DNA from: Umbilicaria muhlenbergii
Lineage: Eukaryota > Ascomycota > Lecanoromycetes > Umbilicariales > Umbilicariaceae
NCBI GenBank assembly: GCA_000611775.1
Contig: KK106986.1
Coordinates: forward strand, 1,758,022 to 1,822,021
Reading direction: 5' to 3'
Length of the DNA: 64,000 nucleotides
Made by a program: the position numbers and the translations under genes. Positions within the stretch are counted from its first letter, which is position 1. The number at the start of each line of letters is the position of its first letter. Under the pieces are notes generated by a model, which was given only the letters and a program-made list of their open reading frames with translations, was not told the DNA's origin and did not search any database. Below are positions 10,101-20,541 of this stretch, one piece after another.

Positions 10101-10964
10101 GCTGCAGGGAGGATCCAGCGAAGTCATGAAAACCGAGAGCAGAAAGAAGATCTTGTATACCTCGATTGGGCGGCCCCCAAGCTCAGCCCGGGCTAACACT
10201 TTCTTCGAGCACGTGTTTGCAGCAGGGTTGGGAATCACGACATGCGCATAGATCGAAGATGATCGAAGACCACAACGAAAACGATATACCTATGTCCTTG
10301 GCGTGGATGTTGTAAGGAGCAACACTTCCTACCATCTGTACATAATAATTCCTCTAAGACCTGCCTCTATTGTTGATTAGTTGAGGGTGCCCCTAGCTGA
10401 AGACTGCCACTTGTTTTGGCTACCTACTAGGTTTTTCATCTTCAAAGGACTTTTCGAAAAGAACCGAATAGCACTGTGTACTGGCTGGACTTCTCTCGTC
10501 GGACAGCTGTGACACTCCTCCATAACACTCGAGCCTTGGATATTTCGAGGCGGGAAAAGCAGAGAGGGGAAGCGCTCGATAGGCTACCTTTGTATGAGAA
10601 CGAAAGGAGATACGGGATTCACGTGCTGCGAGGGAGAAAAACAAGCGGAATTGAAGTGACCGTGCGCCCTCACGCTCCCACAGCCCCCCGCTGCTGCCCC
10701 GCACTGGTCAGTGCGTTCCGCCATAAGCGAATATCAGAAAGTCTAACATGCCCTAGTGATCAGTCTGCTCCTCAACCGATTTCAAGCCCTAGGATTAGAA
10801 GAAGCGCGTCACCATGTCCAATTGCGCGCCCGAAATGACTGCGCGCCTTGCTGAGCTTCGTCTACACTCACCTTAAGAATATCCCGAGGCGCGTGAAACT
10901 TCCAATCTGTCACCGATTACGTCATCCTTCACGACCATCAGCCCGGAACAAGCCGCAAGCAAAG
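7176..10964. other. 3.8-kb intergenic stretch, no gene recognised
   Basis: Many short frames on both strands (longest about 166 codons, 9751-10251) but none shows a domain, plausible splice pattern or coding-type wobble composition. Part must be promoter for the flanking divergent genes (the Zn2Cys6 gene leftward, SDS23 rightward). No tRNA, transposase or LTR signature was recognised. A non-coding transcript or a very decayed repeat cannot be excluded by eye. Confidence 0.55.
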
Positions 10965-12678
10965 ATGACGGAACGAGCCAAAGAGCCAGAGTCGCCCCAG
11001 GAGGGACGGTCGAGTGAGGATTTGCGTTCGCAATCAACTCGTAGCCCGAATCTGTTCCTCGGACATCTGCCCGGTCCAAGCCACGCTCATCGCCAGAGCT
11101 TTGGCGATCAATTTCGCGGCCCTCCACCCTCCCCCCGCTCGCAACGCCAATCATCGATATCGATTTCACAAGCATCGGTGCAAGCACTCCTAAACGACCC
11201 ACCTACCGCGGGATCAGCAGATGCAGCATTCGCAGGACGTGATTGGCGCGAGATCACAGTCAGCGAGCTCGTGAAATCGGGAGACTTGCACTGGGTAGAG
11301 GTTGATACAGGCGTTGAAACTGCGACATCCGTACGCATTCAGGTCCACTACCATTTGATACACGGTTCTGATAACTATGCTAGCTTCTCATTGATTCCGG
11401 GGCACCGGCTGTCCTAATTCGAGAAACATCGAGCGAGAAGTCCGCTGTAGGAACGTTTGACTATAATGATCTCAATACCTACCTCTTGTTTGCGGTTGGC
11501 GAACTCAAGCCGAATGAAGACAACTTTGATGTCGTTAACGGCATTGCCAAGAAGGCACGGGCAGGAGAGAAGATCGCTCTGAATGATGTCAAGAGGTTGG
11601 GAAGCAAGGAACCCTTTGTCACTCTGCCTCATACCTCAAGCCTCGTAAAAGCCGTCGAGGTGTTTGGTGGTGGCGTTCATCGCGTTGTGGTTGTTAAAGA
11701 GGGAACGACCGAGGTCACGGGCATCCTCAGCCAGCTGAGGCTGGTGAACTTTCTCTGGGAGAACCGGCTCTGCTTTCCGGTTATCAATCAGCTCTACGGA
11801 CAATCCATCAAAGATCTAGGGCTTGGAAGCCAACAGATGCTCATCTCGATCAAGTGAGGCCCCTTTATGAACACATTCGCCTTCCGGCTGACACGACTAC
11901 AGTGGCGACTCGCAGCTTAGGGAGGGCCTGAAGTTGATGAACAATGAGGGTATCACTTCTCTTGCGGTAGTTGATAACGGTCATAATGTGGTAGGTAACA
12001 TATCGACAGTAGATGTCAAGGTCAGTCATCCTTACGGAGTATCACCTACAAGCCTGACGTACAACCCCAGCTCTTGACGAGTTCGAACTCGAAGCCCCTG
12101 CTTTACAACACCTGTATCCACTTCATCTCGGTGATTCTATCAACACGTGGGATGAACGACGGAAAGGATAGTTTTCCAGTCTTCCATATCGGCCCCTATA
12201 CGACTTTGGCGCACACAGTGGCAAAGCTGGTGGCTACGAAATCGCATAGGTCAGTTGTGTCGCTGACACGGCCCTCCAACGCTTACGTTGTCTGTAATAC
12301 TAACACTTGGATAGAATGTGGGTCGTTGACGCCCCCTCGCCCTCATCCTCGGCTCCCCCAACCCCTGGATACCAATCAGCGATTCTTGTTCCGCCTCAGC
12401 ACGTTCCAGTCACATTACAGCCAGCTTCCCAATTCAATCTACAAGCAGCTGTCCCCTCCATCTCCGCAGCAGCACTCCCTGGCGCGAACATGTCCGGTCA
12501 TTTGTCAGGCGTTGTATCGCTTACGGACGTCCTGAATCTCTTCGCACGGGTCAGCGGCTTGCATCCTAACGACCCAAATGAAACGAGACGTCAGCGCCGG
12601 AGCTCGAGTAGCCACTCGGGCATTCGGGGGAGTCTCGACTCGGCGCGTAGCTCCACTGTAGATGTCTCTAGACGTTAG
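10965..12678 (+). CDS. SDS23: SDS23/Moc1-family CBS-domain protein
   Basis: Members act downstream of nutrient kinases: in fission yeast Sds23 inhibits PP2A-type and type 2A-like phosphatases, affecting APC/C, stress response and conjugation. Exons 10965-11330, 11384-11853, 11903-12020, 12071-12249 and 12315-12678 stay in phase and give 498 residues. The N-terminus is Ser/Pro-rich. CBS-type segments follow: a first with [14 protein letters not shown] restored at the exon 1/2 junction, then [20 protein letters not shown] with [11 protein letters not shown], then [18 protein letters not shown] with GNISTVDVK, then the [20 protein letters not shown] segment ending [14 protein letters not shown]. 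The tail is basic and Ser-rich ([12 protein letters not shown]), a probable phosphorylation region. It lies upstream of and in tandem with the FMP25-like gene. Confidence 0.92.
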
Positions 12679-13160
12679 GGACGTTCGGTCGCTCCGACCT
12701 GACATTGAGAGAACCGGACTACGAGAGGTACATGTGCGGTGGTGACTGTTTTGGGGCATTTCGGGATACCAGCTAGCTCGCTGGGATTACGACTGACGTG
12801 TGACGGGGATTATAGCGATGGAGAGCATGATGGCTTTGGGTTGTGGTACAGTAGTTACTCGAGTCTCTTCATAGCTCCCCCGATAGTGTTCTCAAAGTCC
12901 TATCATAGCAACTTAATTGTAGGGTTGTATTGAATTGAGTTCAATATCCGTAGCATTTCACAAAATCGCCTAAGGCATGATGACGTGCAGGATTCAGATC
13001 TAGATCTCTAGTATCAACACTAGGCGATCGACTTCAGCTTCCATGTCGTATATACATCAACGCGCCATTGTCGTTGCCGTTCTACCTCTTAGCAACACGG
13101 TATGACTTGCTGCTGACCGCTCAAATCACCGTCACTGATCTGCCTCGGAGGCTATCCACG

Positions 13161-14951
13161 ATGTTCAATGTTCGACCCGGCCCTCGACTGTTCGGCGACG
13201 TCTACAAAGCTTCTAGAACATGTAAACAACGGTGCCAATGCCGACGCATCAGCGGACAGTCTGCAGGAAGAGCATCTCGCCAAAGAAGGGTCCAAGTCAT
13301 CGGCTTAGTCCTGGCGGCTGGCGCAGGCACAGCCTTGTTCCACGGCTCTAGAAGATTCGGTCTCCGAGACCTCCACGCCGAGAGTCTTCCAGCTGCAGTC
13401 GAAGTGAAAATAGAGAAGCCAAGAAAGAAGAAAGGCCTGTCGAAAGAAGACAACCGGGATTTGATCAGTTCGCAACATCTACAGGTCAAGCGGAGTTGGG
13501 AGAGTCCGGGTGTTTACGCATGGGGTTCGAACACTGGGAAGGTAGTGGCACCTGACTCGAATGAAACAATCATCAAGTCGCCGAGGAGGATACCGTTCTT
13601 CGATGGGCTATTGCTGCGGGATATCAAGCTTGACAGGAACTTCGGGGCGGCCATCACAGAAAAGGGGGACTTGCTACAATGGGGAATAGGATACTCACCT
13701 GACGTTAAACAGCCAACCCCAACCCTAAAGGGCAAAGACCTCATTTCACTCTCCATCTCACGAGACCGAGTCCTCGCTCTCTCCTCCTCAGGAAAAGTCT
13801 ACTCCCTCCCCGTCTCCGAAACCGACCAGTCCACCGGCCCCAAACCCTCCGAAAGCACCTGGATCCCCTTCTACTCCTCCCCCTCCCCCATCAGCTACCG
13901 CCTCCTCACCCCCCCCTCCCTCACCTACTCCGAAAAGGTCTCCTCCCTCACCTCCGGCCTCGACCACGCCCTCCTCCTCACCACCACCGGCCGCCTCTTC
14001 ACCTCCGCCGCCAGCAGCACCGACTTCCCCGCTCGAGGCCAACTCGGCATTCCCGGGCTCACCTGGCCCACCCGCCCCCCCGGCCCTTACGACCAACCGC
14101 ACGAAGTCAGCACGCTGCGCGGATTCGAAATCGCCCGTATCGCCACGGGCGACTACCACAGTCTCGCGCTCGACAAAGACGGCCGCGTCTTCGCCTTCGG
14201 GGATAACTCCAACGGCCAACTCGGGTTTGACTTCAACCCGGAATCCCCGACCATCGACGCCCCTTCGCTCCTCCCTATCCAGAAACTCTACGCCGGCTCG
14301 AGTCTCACTCCGCGCGTTACCTCCGTTGCTGCCGGCGGCCTCAATAGCTTCTTCACCATCGACGCTACCCGCACTTCTGCACCGGGCGAAGACCCCGCAC
14401 AAACCCGCGGTCTGGGGCGCGTCACGGCCGACACCTGGGCTTGCGGTCAAGGGATCTATGGCGCACTGGGCAACGGCCGCTGGACGCACGTACAAGGCAC
14501 ACCGACGAAACTGAAAGCGCTGTCCGGGCTCTTCGAATACGACGAGCGCAACTCCGTCGTCGTGCCCATCCGGCTCGCGCGGCTGTCGGTCGGGAGCACG
14601 CACACGGCGGCCGTCATGGACAATGTGACGTACGTGCAGGCGGGCGCGGGCGCGGGCAGGGGCGGCGGGAGCGATAGCGAACACGACACCAATTGGGGCG
14701 CGGACGTGCTGTGGTGGGGGGGGAACGAGTTCGGGCAGCTGGGCACGGGGAGGAGGAATAATGTTTGTGTGCCGGGGTATATTCGGCCGTTGGATGCGGG
14801 GGTGGAGGGGGCGAGTGGGAAGAAAAGGGGGGAGGAACATCGGTTTCAGATTACGCCGAGGCATACGGTGGGGGTGGGGGGGAGGAGGGTTAGTTTTGAG
14901 CAGAGAGTGGAGTGTGGGAGGTTTGTTAGTGCGGTTTATTCGGGGGTTTGA
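13161..14951 (+). CDS. FMP25: FMP25-like mitochondrial RCC1-repeat protein
   Basis: RCC1-type beta-propeller protein; yeast Fmp25 is a mitochondrial inner-membrane protein needed early in cytochrome bc1 assembly. Single exon, 596 residues from the chosen Met at 13161; an in-frame Met at 13068 adds 31 residues that look non-conserved. The N-terminus is basic and poor in acids (MFNVRPGPRLFGDVYKASR), a good matrix-targeting signal, followed by one hydrophobic segment (VIGLVLAAGAGTALF) likely to anchor it. RCC1 repeats are visible as VYAWGSN, ATGDYHSLALDKDGRVFAFG with NGQLG, VAAGG...WACGQGIYGALGNG, and VGSTHTAAV...LWWGGNEFGQLGTG. From about 13750 the coding strand is extremely C-rich, switching to G-rich from about 14570 to beyond the stop. 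Confidence 0.88.
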   Translation: MFNVRPGPRLFGDVYKASRTCKQRCQCRRISGQSAGRASRQRRVQVIGLVLAAGAGTALFHGSRRFGLRDLHAESLPAAVEVKIEKPRKKKGLSKEDNRDLISSQHLQVKRSWESPGVYAWGSNTGKVVAPDSNETIIKSPRRIPFFDGLLLRDIKLDRNFGAAITEKGDLLQWGIGYSPDVKQPTPTLKGKDLISLSISRDRVLALSSSGKVYSLPVSETDQSTGPKPSESTWIPFYSSPSPISYRLLTPPSLTYSEKVSSLTSGLDHALLLTTTGRLFTSAASSTDFPARGQLGIPGLTWPTRPPGPYDQPHEVSTLRGFEIARIATGDYHSLALDKDGRVFAFGDNSNGQLGFDFNPESPTIDAPSLLPIQKLYAGSSLTPRVTSVAAGGLNSFFTIDATRTSAPGEDPAQTRGLGRVTADTWACGQGIYGALGNGRWTHVQGTPTKLKALSGLFEYDERNSVVVPIRLARLSVGSTHTAAVMDNVTYVQAGAGAGRGGGSDSEHDTNWGADVLWWGGNEFGQLGTGRRNNVCVPGYIRPLDAGVEGASGKKRGEEHRFQITPRHTVGVGGRRVSFEQRVECGRFVSAVYSGV

Positions 14952-14980
14952 GGGGGGGGGGGCGGGTAAGGAAGGGACGA

Positions 14981-15014
14981 GATGGGATGGGATGGGATGG
15001 GATGGGATGGGGGG
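14981..15014 (+). repeat. (GGGAT)n tract downstream of the FMP25-like gene
   Basis: About six GATGG/GGGAT pentamer units in a G-rich 3' flank that also holds runs of nine or more G. The spaced G runs could form a G-quadruplex in the sense transcript. A shorter tract of the same pentamer lies at 45857-45876 downstream of SPT7. Confidence 0.75.
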
Positions 15015-18000
15015 TTTGGTGGGTTTGAAGTGGGTAGAGTAGGTAGATAGGGCGGTGGGGTTTGTATGGGATGATTCCATTACCGCGCACGGATGGGCCG
15101 GATTGACAGTGGCAAGCTTGAATTTAACGGCGCCGTGAATCAGATTTTGGCATCGAGCTCGATCCGTGTATATTTTACATGCCATTCCCATCTTCCATCT
15201 CGCCTGTCCTCACAATCGTTTGCTCCATTCCCCTTTTTCGTTCTCTCTTCGTCCGTTCCTACTCTCAATATAAGCCCTCCCATTTCTCCTCTTACGCAAC
15301 CCAGGCCATTCCAGGTCAAGCAATCGGTTACCAATCATTCCAAACCGGGTGTCAGCGTTTGTTGGTGTCGAGTCCGATTGCTCGACAACTACAGATCATG
15401 TTTTCATTGGAAAAAGGACGGCGGTATATCGGACTATCCTTGCCATCACCGACAAAACCTCCGTCCATTCCACAACTCTCTTCCCTGGTCTTCCCAACCC
15501 TTCTCTTTCCACGCTCCCCACAGGATACCAAAAGAGAGACTCCATCGGACCGTCCTCCTCCTCCTATCTTGGCACTCCGAAAGAACGCCCAGTAGCAGCC
15601 GTCGTATGGAATCCAATCTTAATCGATTCTGGACGGGGAGTAACCCCCTATTCAAACCCCCGCGAAGCCCGCACCTCCACACACGTACCCATACGCAATC
15701 CGCACCCCACTCGCTCGTTAAGGCATTCGATTCGATTGCGGTGTTGGAGATGGTGCGGCTCGACAATACAGGATTGTTTACGAGTCTCGGGGCGTACAAT
15801 ATGGGTGCATTTTGACAATCACTTGGTGATGAATTGCTCCGGAAGGCACTCCTGTCAGCTTCGCGCCTGCAGGCTTGTACTCGAATACAGGTTTTGTGAT
15901 TTGAATCTTCTGGGGCTGCGTTTGGGGTGGGGGGGGGATTACTAGCTCCCTGGATAGAAACTTCCCTCGTACGAAATTGTAGGGGGGGGTTGGTTGCGGG
16001 GGTAGTAACTTCCCCGGTAATGATCCGCGTACAAACTACGGTATGCGGAATGTATTCGGCGTGATTGTCGATGATGTGTTGTATCTCTGTATGTGGTATA
16101 TCATTATTGAAAGCGGTTGCGAGTCTTACGCACGGTTTTGGTTGATCAGCGTTCACACTGTTTGATTCGTAACATTGAGATATTCAATATACGGGAGAAA
16201 TTACTGGCTTTCGCAGTAGAACTTTCCCCTACACGATTTTTTGCGGCGGCGAATTTTTGTTTTGGCAGTCACGTTAATATATCATCCTATGCAACTTCAG
16301 TGTAATATTCCAAACTCAGGTCAACAGAATGGGATTCCAGCTATCATCAATCGCTCAGGTAGTGAGTAGCTGTATTACCCATCTCACAAAGTTTGCAACC
16401 GGTAGATGATGAATGACATAACCTAGGGCAACTGATAAACGGGGAAATTCGCTCCTGCCGATGAAATCCGCCCCCTACATAAATTGGGAAGGGGGAGACT
16501 GAATCGGCAGGAGCTAGTATTTCCCCTCATACGACTTGTAAACGCCTGGACTTGGTTGAACCGGATCCACCCTTCCCTTACAGCCGCAACCCCACAAGCC
16601 AGCCACATGAATACCACCACCCCACAAGTCAAAGCTGTGACATCAAGCCCTTCACGGGAGTGGAGTGAATCAGCAGCACTCCTGAATCTTTGCTTTGCCT
16701 TGTGTGTGAGAGGGGAGAGGGCGGGCGCGGTGTCAAGAGCGGTGAGGTGCTGTTGTGGGAGAGAGGGATGTCTATTTCGTCAAGTAGAAGGCTCTCTTAA
16801 CTAATGAACGGTGACAGCAAGAGCGGTGAGAGTGTGCAGCCGTGCGTTGCTCTGTACTTTGTTGAATATATAACTAGCTCAATGCCCTGGGAGGCTTCTA
16901 GGTAATCAGTACTGGCTGAGATGATCACGTCATCTACATACCCTGTGCCCTGACCCTATCAGAAACAGCCACCGTCCATATAAGTCCAAAACTCAATAGT
17001 GAACGAGACAGATGTAGAGGCTCCGTTTCTGTGTTGCAAGGAGTTGATACGCACTGGCCCGGACAGCCTTTTGCCTAACTGAGCTGAGTGGTATCTTTAC
17101 TAAGGTACAGAGAGATCAAATCCTTAGAATGGAGTTGTAGAGATCCGCAACCTCTAGTATCTCCGCACTAGATAGTCCTCGATAGCAGCTATGACTGTTC
17201 AGTAGTCCAAGGTAATCTAGGTTGAGATCGGCACTTTGGCGCAGCCCATGGATGAGGTCAGAATAAATTCTTCAAGCCCAAGCAGCCTGATATGAGCATC
17301 TCTTCTATGAAATCATCTATCCGTTACATGCACCGCAGAAACGCTTTTGTCGTAATAAATTGCCCCAGATCAAGTCCATACATGCCAACACCGCCACACG
17401 GGGCCACGTTGAACAAGGCATTCCAACGCAGGTAAGGCAGTAAGGTAGCCCTTTAGAATGTCCACCTATCGTTGGTGCAATCAGGCGATTTATCGCTCGA
17501 TCAGAGTCCTCTGTGGTTTGATAGCGACAACCTTTAGCGATGAAGTAACCGCATCGAAAACGACGTAGTATTGCAGACAATCGACAGCACCCCCGTCCTC
17601 GCAAAATGCGTCGTACCATAGCCGAGCTTACCATAGCAAGAGCAGTCGTTAGGAACTATGTCGGCCGCAGCAGACCTCACCTTTCCTAGTCGAAGGTAGA
17701 GTGGCGTGATTACGTCACATGTCGGATCAGACCCCGTACCTTGTGCCCACGGACAACGTCACCATGCTATGGCTAAATATCCAGGACCGTCGGCAACGAT
17801 AGGCTGTTGTATCGTAACTTCCACAATCTGAAGTTTGTTCGAGGAGGTGATCGAACGGTGCATCAAAGCATGATCATTGCGGAGTCCAGGTATGCCTTCA
17901 TCCATGGACCGTTCCGTGAAGAAAACTTAATTGGGCGTTCCGTCCATAGGCGCGGGAAGGGAAGAATGGGGTTTGTGAGAAAGGGTAATCCTCGGTGGGG

Positions 18001-18096
18001 CCGTCAATTCATAAGATGAGACTTGTGGGGAGTAAACCTCTTCAGTAGGATGATTCGTAAACGGAATATCGATCTCATACTAACATGTGCCTTGAA
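15015..18096. other. 3.1-kb stretch without a recognisable gene
   Basis: Frames of up to 240 codons exist (15093-15815) but have low-complexity Ser/Pro content, no domain and no coding periodicity I can defend. The stretch contains a hairpin repeat at 16441-16526 and AT-poor, homopolymer-G patches near 15925-15990. A YVDD-like triplet near 16930 on the minus strand is too isolated to call a reverse transcriptase. The right end adjoins a shortened Zn2Cys6 gene, so the stretch may include a rearrangement joint. Confidence 0.5.
16441..16526. repeat. Imperfect 86-bp inverted repeat (hairpin)
   Basis: Left arm GGGGAAATTCGCTCCTGCCGAT (16441-16462) pairs with the right arm 16503-16526, whose reverse complement begins GGGGAAATACTAGCTCCTGC. 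The interior continues the pairing through CCCCCT (about 16471) and AGGGGG (about 16490). The size and structure fit a miniature inverted-repeat element or its solo end. Degenerate relatives of the right arm (aaCTTCCC...TACGA) appear near 15950 and 16215. Confidence 0.6.
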
Positions 18097-19146
18097 TCAA
18101 AATCCAGTTGGAGAAGTGCGTACGGTTCGGGTATTGAGAAGTGATATGACGGCCGAAGCGTGTGCAGTCGTTGGGGCTTCAGGATCGGCCAGAGCGGCTT
18201 GGATTGCTGCCTCAGCTATTAGGTGTTGCTTGAGCGCTGCCACGTCCGTCCTCTTTCCCGGTACTTGCTCCCAGTCGGGGTTGAGCAAGTCGCACGCGGC
18301 AGCGCAAATGGCGTTGACGAGATAGGCAGAGCAATGCTTCTTGCCGCAATGTTCGTAGTCTTCGAAGAATTGCGCCATGTTGAGGATGGGGTGAGCAGGG
18401 TGGATCCAGACCCAGTAGAGGGAGAGGAGGTGCTTAATTAAGAGTTCGTTCACTAATGGTGTCCTCCAAGGGCCGGGCCTTTCTGGATCCACTCTTGTCG
18501 ATGCATTCCCAATGAATCCAGTGCATAGCTGATTTCCTGCAGCGCATGATGTCTGTGAATCCTCAGGGCTGGTGTCCATGACAGAACCGTACAAACTCTC
18601 TCCGTTTTCTTCCGTTAGTGGACTATCTGAGAGCATGGCTTCGGGGTCTGGTGCTGGAGACGATTCGATCAGACGTGCGATGCTCGCCAGGTCCTTCTGC
18701 GCCCTCAATCCTTTGAGAATTTCCGGGACGTCTCGATCTTCGGCAAGGGAGTGCAGAATCCGCATGGCCAACGAATGTGACCGTCGCAATTCGATGATCT
18801 CGCGCTTCATCTCCTCCTTCGAGACCCTGGTGTTAACTTCATAGGTACACGTGATGCCGAGATGAGTGCTGCATTTGGAGCAGGGCTCATTGCCATCACA
18901 CTGGCGAAAGATTAATCCTCAAACGCTTGGTTTTAGAGTAATGACTGTGGTGTCTACCTTTGTTCGCTTTTTCCTGCAGGCATTGCACGCGTTAACGGTG
19001 GTTTCGGTCTGTCTGCGGCGTTTTCGCGGCGTGATGATTTCGTCACCAAGCTCATGCTCTTGGGTAGCCTCCTTGGGCTTGGAAGCAGCTAGTCGATGCT
19101 CAACCGAAGGCTGCTTGTTCTTGCCAGACATGGATGGAAGGCCCAT
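18097..19146 (-). CDS. Zn2Cys6 transcription factor, apparently C-terminally shortened
   Basis: Probable nuclear regulator. Exons 19146-18958 and 18900-18097 join in phase to 330 residues. The intron splits the zinc cluster after CNACRKKRTK; exon 2 continues CDGNEPCSKCSTHLGITC, giving C-X2-C-X6-C-X5-C-X2-C-X7-C. A helical stretch follows (about 85-120), then a spacer, then the start of the fungal-specific domain (HLLSLYWVWIHPAHPILNMA...YLVNAICAAACDLLNP). The frame stops soon after, at SLLNTRTVRTSPTGF, where homologous regulators usually continue for 300 or more residues. No continuation was found downstream on this strand. It may be a true short regulator lacking its regulatory half or a gene cut by rearrangement. 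A start at the second Met (19131) is equally possible. Confidence 0.75.
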
Positions 19147-20541
19147 CCGGTTGGGCAGGCTGATATGTGTAGAGCGTCCTAAAAGACCGGCCAGCTCTCA
19201 AGTTAGATCCTGAGAGTCGTCCCCACGATGGGATGCTTGGTGTTGGGTTGCCACTTGGGCCAACTCATGGCGAACTCCCCCGTGCGAGCAGCGAGGAAGC
19301 AAAATGACCATACCTCGCCGGCGATGTGTCTACAAGAGACCCTTATAGTTTGAGTCAAGAATGTGGAGTGGCGAAGTGTTGGAGTTCGGCGCTCTCGTCA
19401 TGTCGAGGTAATGCATCTGGATGGAGGCTAAGGTGAAGCACGATGGGGGTGGCAAACAGCGATATCCACAGCCGTACCTCGGGCCTCTCTCGGGAGCCTT
19501 TTAACCGACGGACCATGGGTGAAGGGTGAAGGCTCGACCCAGAACGGCAGGAGATTGGTGAAGAATGCTGTCTGCACGCCTTGCCGAAAGGGTGCTCGCT
19601 GCTGGTCCTGGATTAAGGTGGTGCTAATTGCCACTCGGCTACGCAGCCCAGGTCACGCGGCCAAAAGCCATCCTTAAGAACATACATGTGTTCTGCCTAA
19701 GGTACATCGCCTTGGGCCACACATGTGCTACGGAGGTGCTACGGAGAAGTCAGGGTCCCGCACTCAGGGTCTCAGGGTCCAGCCAGTGCGGCGCTTGGCG
19801 GTGGCGCTGAATAGGGGTCCAGGTGCACGCTGTTGGGGTAGGGGGGTTTTCTTGCCCGGGCCCTGGCCCCTGGGGCTGCCACATCGTTGAGGCTGCCTTG
19901 GGGGAGCAGGCGTTACTGGCGTTCCCCTTCGTGTCTGAGGTGGCCGAAGGGTGCCCAAGTTTGAGCTACATGTGTCAATCCCGGTTCCCTATGTACTCCG
20001 AATACCTTGTACCGAGGAATGCTAATGCTAGCCCTTGTCTGTCGTCGACTCGTCCAGCAGATAGGACGAGTTCGGGACGACTACTCCGTGCGAGTACTCC
20101 AGTCGAGAGCCCGTCCAATGCCTGTGATCGCTCAACGGGCTCCCTCACTCGGAGGAACCGAGGGGCAGAGGGCGCAAAGCGAAATGACCTGAAGGTATGA
20201 GGGGGTCCCGACGCCAGATTCCACACGCCACCATCGCCGATGCTACTCTGACTCGCCTGGCTTGATCTACGATAGGATTCGCCTGTGTGCAGTCTTCGCC
20301 CGGGCAACGCCACTGTTGAAGTGATTGGCTCTGCAAGATCCCATGTCAACCGATGACGATGCAACAAGCATGGTACCATACTTTGACCCACGCGACACTG
20401 AAGGATTAGGTATATGAACATGTTCCATGCCTTGTATATACATATTATAGTGGCACTTTCGCTGATTCGAACCATCGCATCTACGATGCATACATCAATG
20501 ATATCAGACTGCTGCCGTCAAACGAGTAAGTGCGACCCGTC
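19147..20541. other. Intergenic, no gene seen
   Basis: Contains the upstream region of the Zn2Cys6 gene and a short GTCAGGGTCCCGCACTCAGG-type repeated patch near 19750-19785. Frames in 19800-20475 are antisense shadows of each other without domain content. The 3' end of the esterase gene begins at 20542. Confidence 0.55.

Noticed and set aside
9751-10251. 166-codon plus-strand frame in the 7.2-10.9 kb gap
   Set aside because: No coding-type wobble, no domain, and equally long frames on the other strand.
7500-10900. CRISPR-like or other spaced repeat array in the gene-free gap
   Set aside because: No regularly spaced repeat was seen, and the genome is fungal.
13788-15191. Long minus-strand frame of 467 codons
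   Set aside because: Antisense shadow of the FMP25-like gene produced by extreme C/G wobble composition. It is Pro/His- then Gly/Glu-rich with no domain.
15093-15815. 240-codon plus-strand frame
   Set aside because: Ser/Pro/His low-complexity content, overlapping alternative frames of similar length, no motif.
16850-17000. YVDD-like motif on the minus strand, suggesting a reverse transcriptase
   Set aside because: Only one short motif; the sequence on both sides does not continue any reverse-transcriptase pattern I know.
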